64,000 nucleotides of DNA. Source: Bacteriovoracaceae bacterium (GTDB lineage Bacteria > Bdellovibrionota > Bacteriovoracia > Bacteriovoracales > Bacteriovoracaceae). The notes below the pieces were generated by a model that made no database searches, had not been told where the DNA came from, and was given only the letters and a program-made list of their open reading frames with translations. Below are positions 18,701 through 26,468 of this stretch, in pieces; within the stretch, counting starts at the first letter, position 1; each line of letters starts with the position of its first letter. The position numbers were made by a program, and so were the translations under genes. The stretch spans positions 1-64,000 of the forward strand of contig JAEUWD010000054.1 in the NCBI GenBank assembly GCA_016786485.1. Direction: 5' to 3'.

Positions 18701-20397
18701 GAACGTTCCGCTGTCGCTAAATCATCCATCACGCGAACAGCAACGCCATTAATCTGAGTCGGTAGCGCCACGCAACCATTACCTGAAAGCCAGTCAGCAA
18801 GATATTGCAGCGTTTGAAAAACATTGTAACGAATTTCATCGGGATGGTTATTCGCGATAAAATCTGACTCTTTTAAATCTGCAACGATGAGTGATCTCGC
18901 ATACATCGGATCATCGACATTTAAACTCTCAATATCGGCGCCTTTAATAAATTTTAAAATCTCTGCATGATATTTTGAATCAAGTAACGACTTCACTAAT
19001 GTTTCTAATTTACTCTTGTCCCCTGCTTCTGAAATTTTCCAAGCTTCCACTAAAGCTAAACCTAGACGAACAAAGTCCGGATGAGCGACCCAGAAACCAC
19101 TGAGTCCACGTTTAAGCTGCGTAATAACATCGCGAATATATCCCAGCATTGTAACTTGAAAAGTCGGACTCATCAGATCATTTTGAGTAGGGAGAATACC
19201 ATACATCCCACCGACTTTAATTCCACCACGCGAACCAACCACATCAGTCAATAAATCGTGAGAAGCTTTAATATATTTAATGACGATATTCGGATCGGCC
19301 TTAACTGGAATACGATAATTTTTATCTTCTTTAAAAAGTCTCGCGGTTGAAGCCAAGTAATCATGCCAACCTAAACTTGCGCCAGCAAAATACGGATATA
19401 GTTCATCAATTATTTCATGCACACGAAAAACCGCCCGTGGGTTCTCAAGCACAATCATCAAACGAATGCTGCCGGCTTTATATTTTGCATGACGCTTTTG
19501 AATTAACTTCTCGGCCGCTTTTAGCATGGTTGCGATGTAACGAGCTTCTTCTTCATTTTCTAATTTAGGAACATAGAAAGTGAGAGCTTCTTCATTATCC
19601 CAGTGATGGAAGAAATGAAGAGCGAAATCATATAAGTGTAACGGTAATGGTTGTTCATTATAAAAAAGAAAAAAAGATGGAAGTGCTAGCCCGGGGAATC
19701 TTTTTATCGGATGTGCTAGCTTATCTTTCTCAAGTGCATAGTCTTCAAGCTTGATCGTTTTATCAAAACACTTACTTAAATTCTCACCAGCAGAAATAAG
19801 ATCATCACGTAGTGGCGTTTTTGAATCTTCATCATCCGCTCCCCACTTAGGAACGGCCACACATGTTTTTAGCAACTCAGAAACAATCTCGGGCTCTTGT
19901 TTCAACTTGCGATGATATGAATTCATGGCGTTGATACAAAGTTTAGTACTATCTGGCGGCCCAAAAAGAGTAACGTGGTTGCCTTTTAAAAATTCTGGTA
20001 ACGGAGCAATTTTGCCACTGCTGCGAGCTTTAGCGTAGTCTGGCGTTTTCGGTCCCCATACCACTCGCCCATCGCCATCTTCAAAACCAATTGGTGTGAG
20101 ATAATCTTGCTCTAAAAAATCTCTTTTATATTCTTCATTGAACTTCACCAGAACACGAATTCGCTCATCGAGGAACTTTCTATCTTGTGTCCTGCGGTTA
20201 AGAACTGTTTTTAAATCTGATTTCACTTCATCATAAAGTTCACAAAGAAAACTTAAGGCTTCAGGCGTCTCTAAACCACCATTAGTACCTATCTGCTTAA
20301 GACCTTTAACACCATTTACGTCATTGGCTTGTTTCAAAAGATGGCGAAGCATTTTTGATGATAAGAAATCATCGTAATATGGGATTTCGTATTTCAT
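15763..20397 (-). CDS. Four-domain fusion: malate synthase - OHCU decarboxylase - beta-lactamase-fold hydrolase - allantoicase
   Basis: 1544 aa. Residues 1-650 match malate synthase A: Arg233 (KRFPGLALP), Glu318 (MIVLENPRA), Asp346 (GWHDYLAS), WLSGNGCV and Asp559 (MDDLATAERS). Residues about 665-835 match OHCU decarboxylase, with His723 in FHGDIGE (family HPxIGE) and FGMKFLISAQGKSG. Residues about 840-1170 form a serine beta-lactamase/esterase fold: SLSK (Ser865, Lys868), YSG (Tyr963) and HQG (His1104). Residues about 1175-1544 are two allantoicase repeats (NELFARTENLL and MYPDGGFSRLGLF in the first; FGAKIVKASNEHY and IPDGGLHRLKAF in the second). Together they cover OHCU to allantoin, allantoate to ureidoglycolate, and glyoxylate to malate. 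The start lies 3 nt after the HIU hydrolase stop. Confidence 0.88.
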   Translation of the reverse strand: MKYEIPYYDDFLSSKMLRHLLKQANDVNGVKGLKQIGTNGGLETPEALSFLCELYDEVKSDLKTVLNRRTQDRKFLDERIRVLVKFNEEYKRDFLEQDYLTPIGFEDGDGRVVWGPKTPDYAKARSSGKIAPLPEFLKGNHVTLFGPPDSTKLCINAMNSYHRKLKQEPEIVSELLKTCVAVPKWGADDEDSKTPLRDDLISAGENLSKCFDKTIKLEDYALEKDKLAHPIKRFPGLALPSFFLFYNEQPLPLHLYDFALHFFHHWDNEEALTFYVPKLENEEEARYIATMLKAAEKLIQKRHAKYKAGSIRLMIVLENPRAVFRVHEIIDELYPYFAGASLGWHDYLASTARLFKEDKNYRIPVKADPNIVIKYIKASHDLLTDVVGSRGGIKVGGMYGILPTQNDLMSPTFQVTMLGYIRDVITQLKRGLSGFWVAHPDFVRLGLALVEAWKISEAGDKSKLETLVKSLLDSKYHAEILKFIKGADIESLNVDDPMYARSLIVADLKESDFIANNHPDEIRYNVFQTLQYLADWLSGNGCVALPTQINGVAVRVMDDLATAERSRWEVWHEIAHGRFGLNEFLQIAHEEYHFIRKDLSNEKKQVQVKWDERTEMWYPVAMKLMIKLMTDVRPVEFATQLLLPFTLEEVRESAEPWSKVVELDAEKFHIHENIERFNYYFEMCGSHTFAAPLSTQVVPNLLQAKDIVLNFSMNDILAAASFHGDIGENKKTLDKMASQEQAKVLNDDDKIKAELRAQGELYLKKFGMKFLISAQGKSGSEILSVLKTRLGNSAKQEMENARNALWEITQKRILAKPFTNLSTKIEELSKKHKIKSAQVALSNGTALQSFTLGEAQTKTWFEMASLSKAVASAFAIEFFLERKIPLTESVDKLLAQTKSKYRLNNEKVQLAHLMNHTAINMHYVNGVPANKKMPAITEFLNGNAEYGYEPLKVINEPGTKFQYSGGGFIILEHLIEAMAGQSIFKLTRPFLDKLGMNDFSFEQQNISGVEYADGFTDKGELIEGHRKMFPAFAAGSMGTAQAMQVFTQHLENAYHDIDGSGPISHDTARMMLYGFDKGSQAFMGAKMGLGVFIAEAGENKIAIHQGANDGFRCIFVHCFFGPERGKGLVVLCNGELSGVLFISEVTQLVLKEWKMSGIEPNKFLSSFKTDNIPEAQIVNMGFKNLVFDTFKPNRPEPIIDRGPADPLAPYNLCVDGKVLSVTNELFARTENLLSDHLPKFDPELFGKQGKVMDSWETVRHNQNGFDAMVFEVKKPAPIHYVLLSTKYHFGNHSPVISLEGFLDGEWVEFLAKTDIEGHSEKRITLSKATPAFSKIQVKMYPDGGFSRLGLFSDILPEKEKKTFDGIGRVYEEKIPHTKKPLSLKYDANPEEIKRNYSKLKKGETYNVASASFGAKIVKASNEHYSPAVLVISPFAPLNMFDGMESARSRKPGHFEEVIVQLAKPSKLHRLEIDFTYFVNNNPYEIEIEGLSHGMWITLQNKIFMKPYAGNQYRLELTNNEIIEQIRVKTIPDGGLHRLKAFTTY

Positions 20398-20400
20398 GGA

Positions 20401-20715
20401 CTAACTGCCTCTGTAAGTTGAATAACCATAAGGGCTTAGTAAAAGTGGCACATGATATTTGCGTTTCGTATTTTTAATTTGAAAAACGACTGGAGTATTT
20501 AAGAAAAAATTTTCATCAAAATAATTTTCGATTTTGAAAGTTAGTCGATAAACACCTGGATCTTTAGCGGCATCAAAAACAATCCGGCCATCGCTATTGG
20601 TAGAAAGTAATGAGATCTGAACCCACTTATCTTTTTTCTGTTCCATCTCTAAAAGGACTTCGATACCTTTTGCAGGTTGACCTTGAGAAATATCTAGGAT
20701 GTGCGTACTGATCAT
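20401..20715 (-). CDS. 5-hydroxyisourate hydrolase (transthyretin-like)
   Basis: 104 aa, the usual length. It begins STHILDISQGQPAKG, carries DPGVYRL, and ends with the diagnostic YHVPLLLSPYGYSTYRGS. The enzyme opens 5-hydroxyisourate to OHCU, the step directly after urate oxidation. It sits between the PuuD gene (11 nt away) and the fusion gene (3 nt away), so all three are one transcription unit. No signal peptide; cytoplasmic. Confidence 0.95.
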   Translation of the reverse strand: MISTHILDISQGQPAKGIEVLLEMEQKKDKWVQISLLSTNSDGRIVFDAAKDPGVYRLTFKIENYFDENFFLNTPVVFQIKNTKRKYHVPLLLSPYGYSTYRGS

Positions 20716-20726
20716 AACTAAACCTC

Positions 20727-22364
20727 TTATTTAAAATCGATATCGATTTTATTCGTACTCGTTTCACTAATGGTAATTTCTTTTTCTTGTTTGCCAAAAA
20801 CTTCGTGCCATATTTCTAAAGTATAAGTTCCGGCAGTAAGACCTGAAAATTTAAATTCGCCATTACGATTCGAAACCGCAAAGAATGGATGTTCCATGAT
20901 AGCAATGTATGAGCCCATCCAAGGATGAACTGAACACTTGGCCTGTAGAAATAATTCTGGCTTAGTGAAAATTTTTGTTTCACGTTGATCTTTACGTGGC
21001 ATCGCCATATTAAATTTCTGATTCACTTTGGTTAACGAACGGACATTGTGAAAAACTGGATCAGAATTGACGAAAGTGACTTTCTGACCAACTCGCGCGC
21101 CAACCACTCTCGGCGTATAAATACAGCCTTTTTGATCAAGGACAACTTCTTGAGCTGGAACTGCCGTCGTAGGCAGATTTTCATGGCCCTTAATCACGCG
21201 CACTAAAACGTTTTCTAATTTTCCATTATGAATCAAGATTTCATTTGAATAAACATCGCCGCCACCCGTTTTGCAACCAGCAGGCAAATTTAATTTTTTA
21301 TTCTGAGGCGCGACACCGCTAAAAGTAACAACACCGCTCACCTCATAAGTTTTTGCGTTAGGATTAGCAACCACTTCTGTTTGGGCGACAACTTCTGGTA
21401 CGACTTTTGTCGTTTCGACAATCTCTATTGTCTCTGTATCAGGGGGAACAACTTCATCTTCCGTTTTAGAAAAAACCACCACACCAGTAATAAGGGCCAC
21501 ACCAACTAAACCTGCAAGCATTGAACGCTTTGGGTGACTCAAACGCACAACGAAGTATTCACGAATAGCAGCACCACCAGCGCTAATCGCCAGCAGGATG
21601 AGCCAATTGAGATCATGACCATAAGTTTGTGGAAAGTGATTACTTAGCATGATGAAAATAACAGGCAGAGTGAAATAGGTATTATGTGTGGAACGATTCT
21701 TAGCGTTTTTGCCCCAGTCTTGATTTACTGGTTCACCCTTCTTCGAAGCTTCCACCATTTTTATCTGACGTGGAATAATTCGCATGAACACGTTACAAGT
21801 CATCCAAGTACCTAACATCCCACCGATATGAATATAAGCCGCACGTCCACTTAAGGTATGACAAAGAAAATAAGAAGCACCAGCAAACCAAGCAAGCGTG
21901 AGAATATGTCCGATAATCGGTTTGTTTTTCGTGAGCTGTCGCTCCCAAACAAAATCATAAAAAAACCATGAACCAAAAATTGAAAAGAGAGAAACAAGAA
22001 TCGCTTGAGAAAAAGTGATATTAGAAACCATTGAATCAAGCAGCATCGTACCTTCACCGGTGTAATACACCAGCACAATCAGAAACATCCCGCTCATCCA
22101 GGTCCAATAAGATTCCCACTTAAACCAGTGCAATCTTTCTGGAACTTTTGTCGGACCCATTAGCAACTTTTCAACGTGATAAAATCCACCACCGTGGACC
22201 ATCCACACATCGCCGACATGACCAGGGCTTTTTGAATCCTTATTAAACTCAAAACTACGATCGAGCCACATGAAGAAAATTGAGGTTCCAATCCAGGTTA
22301 CCGCCACCGTAATATGTAACCATCGGGCAAGTAAAACTATCCAATCAAAAATATGCTGTTCCAT
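20727..22364 (-). CDS. puuD: PuuD-type membrane urate oxidase with a cupredoxin-like C-terminal domain
   Basis: 545 aa. The first about 300 residues hold eight or so membrane segments with the PuuD pattern (WLHITVAVTWIGTSIFF, HVEKLLMGP, YIHIGGMLGTWMTCNVF, NHFP). PuuD oxidises urate and normally passes electrons to its own C-terminal cytochrome c. Here no CxxCH is present. After a Pro/Val/Glu-rich linker (about 305-345) comes a beta domain with His439 (VFHNV) and Cys477-x2-His480-x2-Met483, a type-1 copper-like set spaced as in amicyanin. A final Ig-like segment (FKFSGLTAGTYTLEIWHE) follows. It leads the urate operon. Copper as electron acceptor is inference. Confidence 0.85.
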   Translation of the reverse strand: MEQHIFDWIVLLARWLHITVAVTWIGTSIFFMWLDRSFEFNKDSKSPGHVGDVWMVHGGGFYHVEKLLMGPTKVPERLHWFKWESYWTWMSGMFLIVLVYYTGEGTMLLDSMVSNITFSQAILVSLFSIFGSWFFYDFVWERQLTKNKPIIGHILTLAWFAGASYFLCHTLSGRAAYIHIGGMLGTWMTCNVFMRIIPRQIKMVEASKKGEPVNQDWGKNAKNRSTHNTYFTLPVIFIMLSNHFPQTYGHDLNWLILLAISAGGAAIREYFVVRLSHPKRSMLAGLVGVALITGVVVFSKTEDEVVPPDTETIEIVETTKVVPEVVAQTEVVANPNAKTYEVSGVVTFSGVAPQNKKLNLPAGCKTGGGDVYSNEILIHNGKLENVLVRVIKGHENLPTTAVPAQEVVLDQKGCIYTPRVVGARVGQKVTFVNSDPVFHNVRSLTKVNQKFNMAMPRKDQRETKIFTKPELFLQAKCSVHPWMGSYIAIMEHPFFAVSNRNGEFKFSGLTAGTYTLEIWHEVFGKQEKEITISETSTNKIDIDFK

Positions 22365-22461
22365 GGCCTTGATTTGACCACTTTGTCGTTAAAAAAACAA
22401 TTCATTGCTAAGCAATAGATGCCATGATACACAGCGGTATATTTTTAAAAAAGGGATGATC

Positions 22462-23022
22462 ATGTCTAAACTCATAAGTCTTTTTTATCTTTTCATTTGT
22501 TTAATTTCGAATGGTTATACCCAGCTTTATCTAGTCGAAGAAAGAATAGGACAAACCATATTCGCTTATCCTGTAACCGTTAAAGATAATATGACTGGCA
22601 AGAGTTATGAATTAGAGATGAGTGATATTCGATTTTATGAAGAGCCGTCATTTGGTTCTCCTATTGGAAGGATTAAATTTAATTTAGACGATAAAGATTT
22701 TACGACACACATTCAAATTTCGTCTTGGGACTATTGGAATGCGCAGCTGGCCTACGAAGCAATAAAAGATGCCAGTAAATACGGCCCAATTAAGCTGACC
22801 TTAGGGCAATTTCCAATGAGTGAATATAAATATACTAGCAGCGAAAACCGCTACTACTTTATGAGCGGAGTCTACGCCTCACTCAACGATGAACCATCTG
22901 TTTCACTAAATAAGGTGCTTGCAAAATGGAAGCGCAGGCAAGAGCTCGAAGCTGGTAGATACTACGGCCTGGGCGGCGGTGTTCGCTACCTCTACGACTC
23001 ATGCGTAAAGTGGCTTAAGTAG
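22462..23022 (+). CDS. Secreted protein of unknown function
   Basis: 186 aa from the ATG at 22462, chosen because AAGGG lies 6 nt upstream and a signal peptide follows at once (residues 1-20, ending SNGYTQ). The mature part is short, mixed alpha/beta by appearance, with a Tyr/Gly-rich C-terminus (RYYGLGGGVRYLYDSC). I do not recognise a family. Divergent from the urate operon, with a 97-nt intergenic region between them. Confidence 0.6.
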   Translation: MSKLISLFYLFICLISNGYTQLYLVEERIGQTIFAYPVTVKDNMTGKSYELEMSDIRFYEEPSFGSPIGRIKFNLDDKDFTTHIQISSWDYWNAQLAYEAIKDASKYGPIKLTLGQFPMSEYKYTSSENRYYFMSGVYASLNDEPSVSLNKVLAKWKRRQELEAGRYYGLGGGVRYLYDSCVKWLK

Positions 23023-23095
23023 TTAATATTACTAGTTCATATTTATATTACAATCAATATTGCGACGCGGTAGCGTCTGTGATAAGGTCACCCAT

Positions 23096-23578
23096 ATGAA
23101 AAATAGCAATTCGAAAAAAATTCATTACACCACTCTTTATGTTGGAAATCTCAATTACACACGTGATGAAAAAGGTGTGAGCAAACTTTTTTCAAAATTT
23201 GGAAAAGTTCAATCGGTAAAATTAATTCTACGTCCAAATACTGATTTACGTAGCGGTGTTGCTTTCGTTGAAATGATTAACAAAGACGAAGCAATGGAAG
23301 CGGTCAAAGCTTTAAACGGTCGTCAAATCGACGGCAGAACACTTAAAACCAGTATCGCCAAAGAACGTGATTGGTTTGAAGTCGTGTCTGAAGATGAAAA
23401 GAAAATGGCATTTGATGTCACAACAAATGATAAAAATAAAAAAATAGCTCCACGAACTCGTCGGGTAGAAAAGCCGGTTTATCAAAAAGAGCCTGTGGAA
23501 GCAGCAGAATTTAAACCAAAGAAAAAACGTCGTAAGTCAGGCCTTGAAATACTTTTTAAACATTTAGGAAAAATTTAA
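23096..23578 (+). CDS. RRM-domain RNA-binding protein
   Basis: 160 aa from the ATG at 23096. A single RNA-recognition motif spans about residues 10-90: RNP2 LYVGNL and RNP1 SGVAFVEM, with ALNGRQIDGRTLK between the last strands. The remaining 70 residues are basic and probably disordered (KKKRRKSG near the end). Bacterial RRM proteins of this kind bind mRNA and are often cold- or stress-regulated. The upstream 12 codons in frame lack a ribosome site and were not included. Confidence 0.88.
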   Translation: MKNSNSKKIHYTTLYVGNLNYTRDEKGVSKLFSKFGKVQSVKLILRPNTDLRSGVAFVEMINKDEAMEAVKALNGRQIDGRTLKTSIAKERDWFEVVSEDEKKMAFDVTTNDKNKKIAPRTRRVEKPVYQKEPVEAAEFKPKKKRRKSGLEILFKHLGKI

Positions 23579-23587
23579 AACAACCAT

Positions 23588-24139
23588 ATGAAATGGATGT
23601 TTTTTGTTTTCTATTCACTGCTAACGAATGTAGCTCTGGCCAGTGGCTGTGGCTCATTCATGTCACCTGAACAAAAACTTTTTACTTTGGCGCAATTTGA
23701 TCTCACCACACCACTCAACCAATTAGTGACAAAAGCCTATACTGGGAAAGTAAGCACGGAAGAAGTGTTTAATATTCTTCATGCAAAATATATGACGGAA
23801 GTTTCGGAAGTTCCGACTTATATCATTCGCAAACATCGTCGTGATAAAATCACAGATGCTGATTTTACTATTATCTCACATCTGGCAACCGATTATCCTG
23901 ATTTAGAATCAGTCGTGTTGCTCAATGAACAAACTTTAGAATTCTCAAACGGTTTAGTTCGGTCTTATATGGGGACGAAAACAGAACGCTTTCTTTTGCA
24001 AACTAGCACTTTTATTCAAGTCCAAATTCCCTCAAAGGATTTCCAAGAAATGTTTGCAGACTTGATGGATCTGGATGAAGCTAATTGGAGTTACGCTAGA
24101 CTCATAACACCTAATACTGCGCTAACAGGTTCTAATTAA
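23588..24139 (+). CDS. Secreted protein of unknown function
   Basis: 183 aa. The signal peptide (1-19, LTNVALA) is followed by SGCGSF, so Cys22 might be lipidated, although the lipobox is weak. The mature part has no recognised motif; it has mixed polarity and several Thr/Asp-rich turns. It starts 9 nt after the RRM gene and lacks a clear ribosome site, so it is probably co-transcribed. Its end is one base from the stop of the convergent histidine kinase. Confidence 0.6.
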   Translation: MKWMFFVFYSLLTNVALASGCGSFMSPEQKLFTLAQFDLTTPLNQLVTKAYTGKVSTEEVFNILHAKYMTEVSEVPTYIIRKHRRDKITDADFTIISHLATDYPDLESVVLLNEQTLEFSNGLVRSYMGTKTERFLLQTSTFIQVQIPSKDFQEMFADLMDLDEANWSYARLITPNTALTGSN

Positions 24140-24140
24140 G

Positions 24141-25694
24141 TTAAGAAACATTTTTAAAAATCAAGACTACCACACACCCATTAGGTTTTTTATTATAAAT
24201 TTCGACTTGACCATTATAAGCAGACATAAAACCTTTTATCTGAAAGAGTCCCAAACCTGTTCCCTTTTCATTTTCTGTGCCGGATGTGGTTGCAATATAA
24301 GATAGCTTTTTAAATGACAAAAGTTGCTCCTCACTTAAGCCACTTCCCTCGTCTTCAACTATAAGCTTAATCGCCTTCTCATCAGCTTCGACGCTCACGC
24401 TAATTTCTGAATTAGCAGGGGAAAATTTAATAGCATTAGTAAAAATATTAATAACAACATTATTGACGAGAGAAGAAGGTTCTGCCAAAACACGTAAATC
24501 TGGGGAGATTGGTTTTATATTTATTTGTATTTTTTTACTCTCTGCCTTGTATTGAACAAAATCTAAAACTTCTTGCAGACTTGAAGAAAGTTTAACTGGA
24601 ACTAATTTTAAACCTAGTATACCCAGTTCCTTGGTATGAAAATTACGGGCACTTTCAAGCATCTGATTCATACTTTTTAAAGCATGGGCCATAGCGTTTT
24701 TTTGTTTTTCAAATAATGCCAAAGCCTCCGAGCGTTGCAAAAGAGTAAAGTTCATACTTAGAATAGTCAGAGGATTACTTAAGTCATGGCAAAGAGAATT
24801 CAAAAAATTATTTTTTAAAGTTAAATTTTCATTTACCTTATCAGAACGAAGAATTGATAAATTCAACATTACAATCAGCATCAGTGATATTAACAACAAA
24901 ATGCCCCCTACGTGCATTGCCGCTTCGTAGGTTTTATTTCTTATTAAGTCTAAATCACTTGGAGCAAAACCGACTTGTATTTTTATTTTTTGATTTAATA
25001 CTTGATACTCATAATCAAAGAATTCACCTGCATCTTTCCTTCCGATATCAATCGCCCGACTATCTGGATGCATCCATTTTACCAAAACACGAATATTAGT
25101 TAGATTATGAGATTTCAAAAAATCAGCTAACCAATTTTTAAAATCAATAACGGCATTTAACCATCCAACAAAATTATCATTTTGAAAAATGGGTAGGTAG
25201 AAAGTAAAAGCAGGAAAGCCTTGATACGTCATTACCAAGTGAGACATCACCATTTCTTTCTTATTTTTAGATTCGATTAAGTAGCTTTTTATTTCAGGTC
25301 TCAGCATCAGATTTTTTTTGTAAGCAGCTTGATTTTTATCCGTAGGGTAAACGGCTTGAATCACCCCATGGCGGTCTACAAGATTAATGCCATGAAAATC
25401 TTTGTAAGTTTCAACGTAAGCCGATGCCATCTTCTCATAGACTTTGGCTTTTAGAATTTCGTCTTCCAAAGCAAAAGTTTTAAAAATACTGGCCCGATTT
25501 TGAATTTCGCTTTTTAAATTTGCGGCAATACCGTCTGCGATTTGTTTGGACTTTACTCGATAATAACTTTTTTCACTTTTTTCAAAGCGTATGGCAACAA
25601 CAATACAAGAAATTGCAACCGCAAAAAGTATCAATAGGGGTATGCCCCAGTTTTGAATAATTTTTCTTAACACAGTATGAGCAAAGCTTAACAT
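24141..25694 (-). CDS. Membrane sensor histidine kinase
   Basis: 517 aa. TM1 is near residues 14-34, then an extracytoplasmic sensor of about 215 residues with PDC/CHASE-like features (NLVDRHGVIQAVYPTDK), and TM2 near 262-285. The phosphoacceptor is His303 in SLCHDLSNPL. The ATP-binding domain has an N box NIFTNAIKFSP, G1 VEDEGSGLS and G2 GTGLGLFQI. Hybrid receiver domains are absent and no response regulator gene is adjacent, so it is an orphan kinase with unknown signal. Confidence 0.9.
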   Translation of the reverse strand: MLSFAHTVLRKIIQNWGIPLLILFAVAISCIVVAIRFEKSEKSYYRVKSKQIADGIAANLKSEIQNRASIFKTFALEDEILKAKVYEKMASAYVETYKDFHGINLVDRHGVIQAVYPTDKNQAAYKKNLMLRPEIKSYLIESKNKKEMVMSHLVMTYQGFPAFTFYLPIFQNDNFVGWLNAVIDFKNWLADFLKSHNLTNIRVLVKWMHPDSRAIDIGRKDAGEFFDYEYQVLNQKIKIQVGFAPSDLDLIRNKTYEAAMHVGGILLLISLMLIVMLNLSILRSDKVNENLTLKNNFLNSLCHDLSNPLTILSMNFTLLQRSEALALFEKQKNAMAHALKSMNQMLESARNFHTKELGILGLKLVPVKLSSSLQEVLDFVQYKAESKKIQINIKPISPDLRVLAEPSSLVNNVVINIFTNAIKFSPANSEISVSVEADEKAIKLIVEDEGSGLSEEQLLSFKKLSYIATTSGTENEKGTGLGLFQIKGFMSAYNGQVEIYNKKPNGCVVVLIFKNVS

Positions 25695-25701
25695 TGCGGT
25701 C

Positions 25702-25731
25702 TTGTCAACGTATCTTCTTCTATTTTAGTAT
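25702..25731 (+). promoter_or_regulatory. Promoter for secreted protein gene at 25753
   Basis: -35 TTGTCA (25702-25707), 18-nt spacer, -10 TAGTAT (25726-25731). GGGGAG ribosome site follows before the ATG at 25753. TAGTAT recurs as -10 in several promoters of this window. Confidence 0.5.
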
Positions 25732-25752
25732 CAATTTAAACGGGGAGATATT

Positions 25753-26376
25753 ATGAGCAAAATAACTTTAGTATTATTAACTTTTATTTCACTTAATGCA
25801 TCCGCACAGATTGTAGGTAAGAAACAACTTGTGGCAGAAGCTAGAAAATCCGGTGATAAAATCGTCGCAGAGTGCAGCAAAGGTTGGGAAGATGTTTGTT
25901 ATGAACTTAAAGTCTATGTTGTCGATAAAAATTTAAACTTCATAGAAGAGTTAAACAGATTTAATGTCGATGGCGAAGATAAGTCTAAAATACTTATTAA
26001 AGACTTGCATAAAAAATCCAAAAAACAGTCTTGGAAAAGATGGAAAACTGACTCTGTCTCGCATAATAATAAATTTACGCCAAGTGAAGCTTTCAAAATC
26101 GATTACGCCAATCCTGACATTCCTTACACTGTAAAAACTATTTTCCGCGGAGTAGAAGTTGGTGCCAATGTTATTGGTTATGCTTTAGATTTATTAATCA
26201 TGCTACCTATAAGTATTGTCGAGGGTCTCTGGGTCACTGTTAGTGTCCCTGTACAATTCACAAACCATGGGAAATTCAAGGCTGCACTTAAAAACCTCGA
26301 ACTAGAGGGCAAGCATAAGAGTCGTAAGTTTAACGCGAGAAATTTTGAATTACTTAAGAATATACTAAGAGCATAA
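25753..26376 (+). CDS. Secreted or inner-membrane protein of unknown function
   Basis: 207 aa with a signal peptide (1-18, LNASA) and a strong ribosome site. The body is basic and Lys-rich (KKSKKQSWKRWK). One long hydrophobic stretch near 138-170 (VIGYALDLLIMLPISIVEGLWVTVSVPV) could be a membrane hairpin. No family recognised. Confidence 0.6.
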   Translation: MSKITLVLLTFISLNASAQIVGKKQLVAEARKSGDKIVAECSKGWEDVCYELKVYVVDKNLNFIEELNRFNVDGEDKSKILIKDLHKKSKKQSWKRWKTDSVSHNNKFTPSEAFKIDYANPDIPYTVKTIFRGVEVGANVIGYALDLLIMLPISIVEGLWVTVSVPVQFTNHGKFKAALKNLELEGKHKSRKFNARNFELLKNILRA

Positions 26377-26468
26377 ACTAAACGGGTTCATCATAAGGCA
26401 AGTTAGTAAATATTAGATTACAAGCCAAAAGTAGTACGATTATATTTATGAAACTACGAGGAGAGCTC

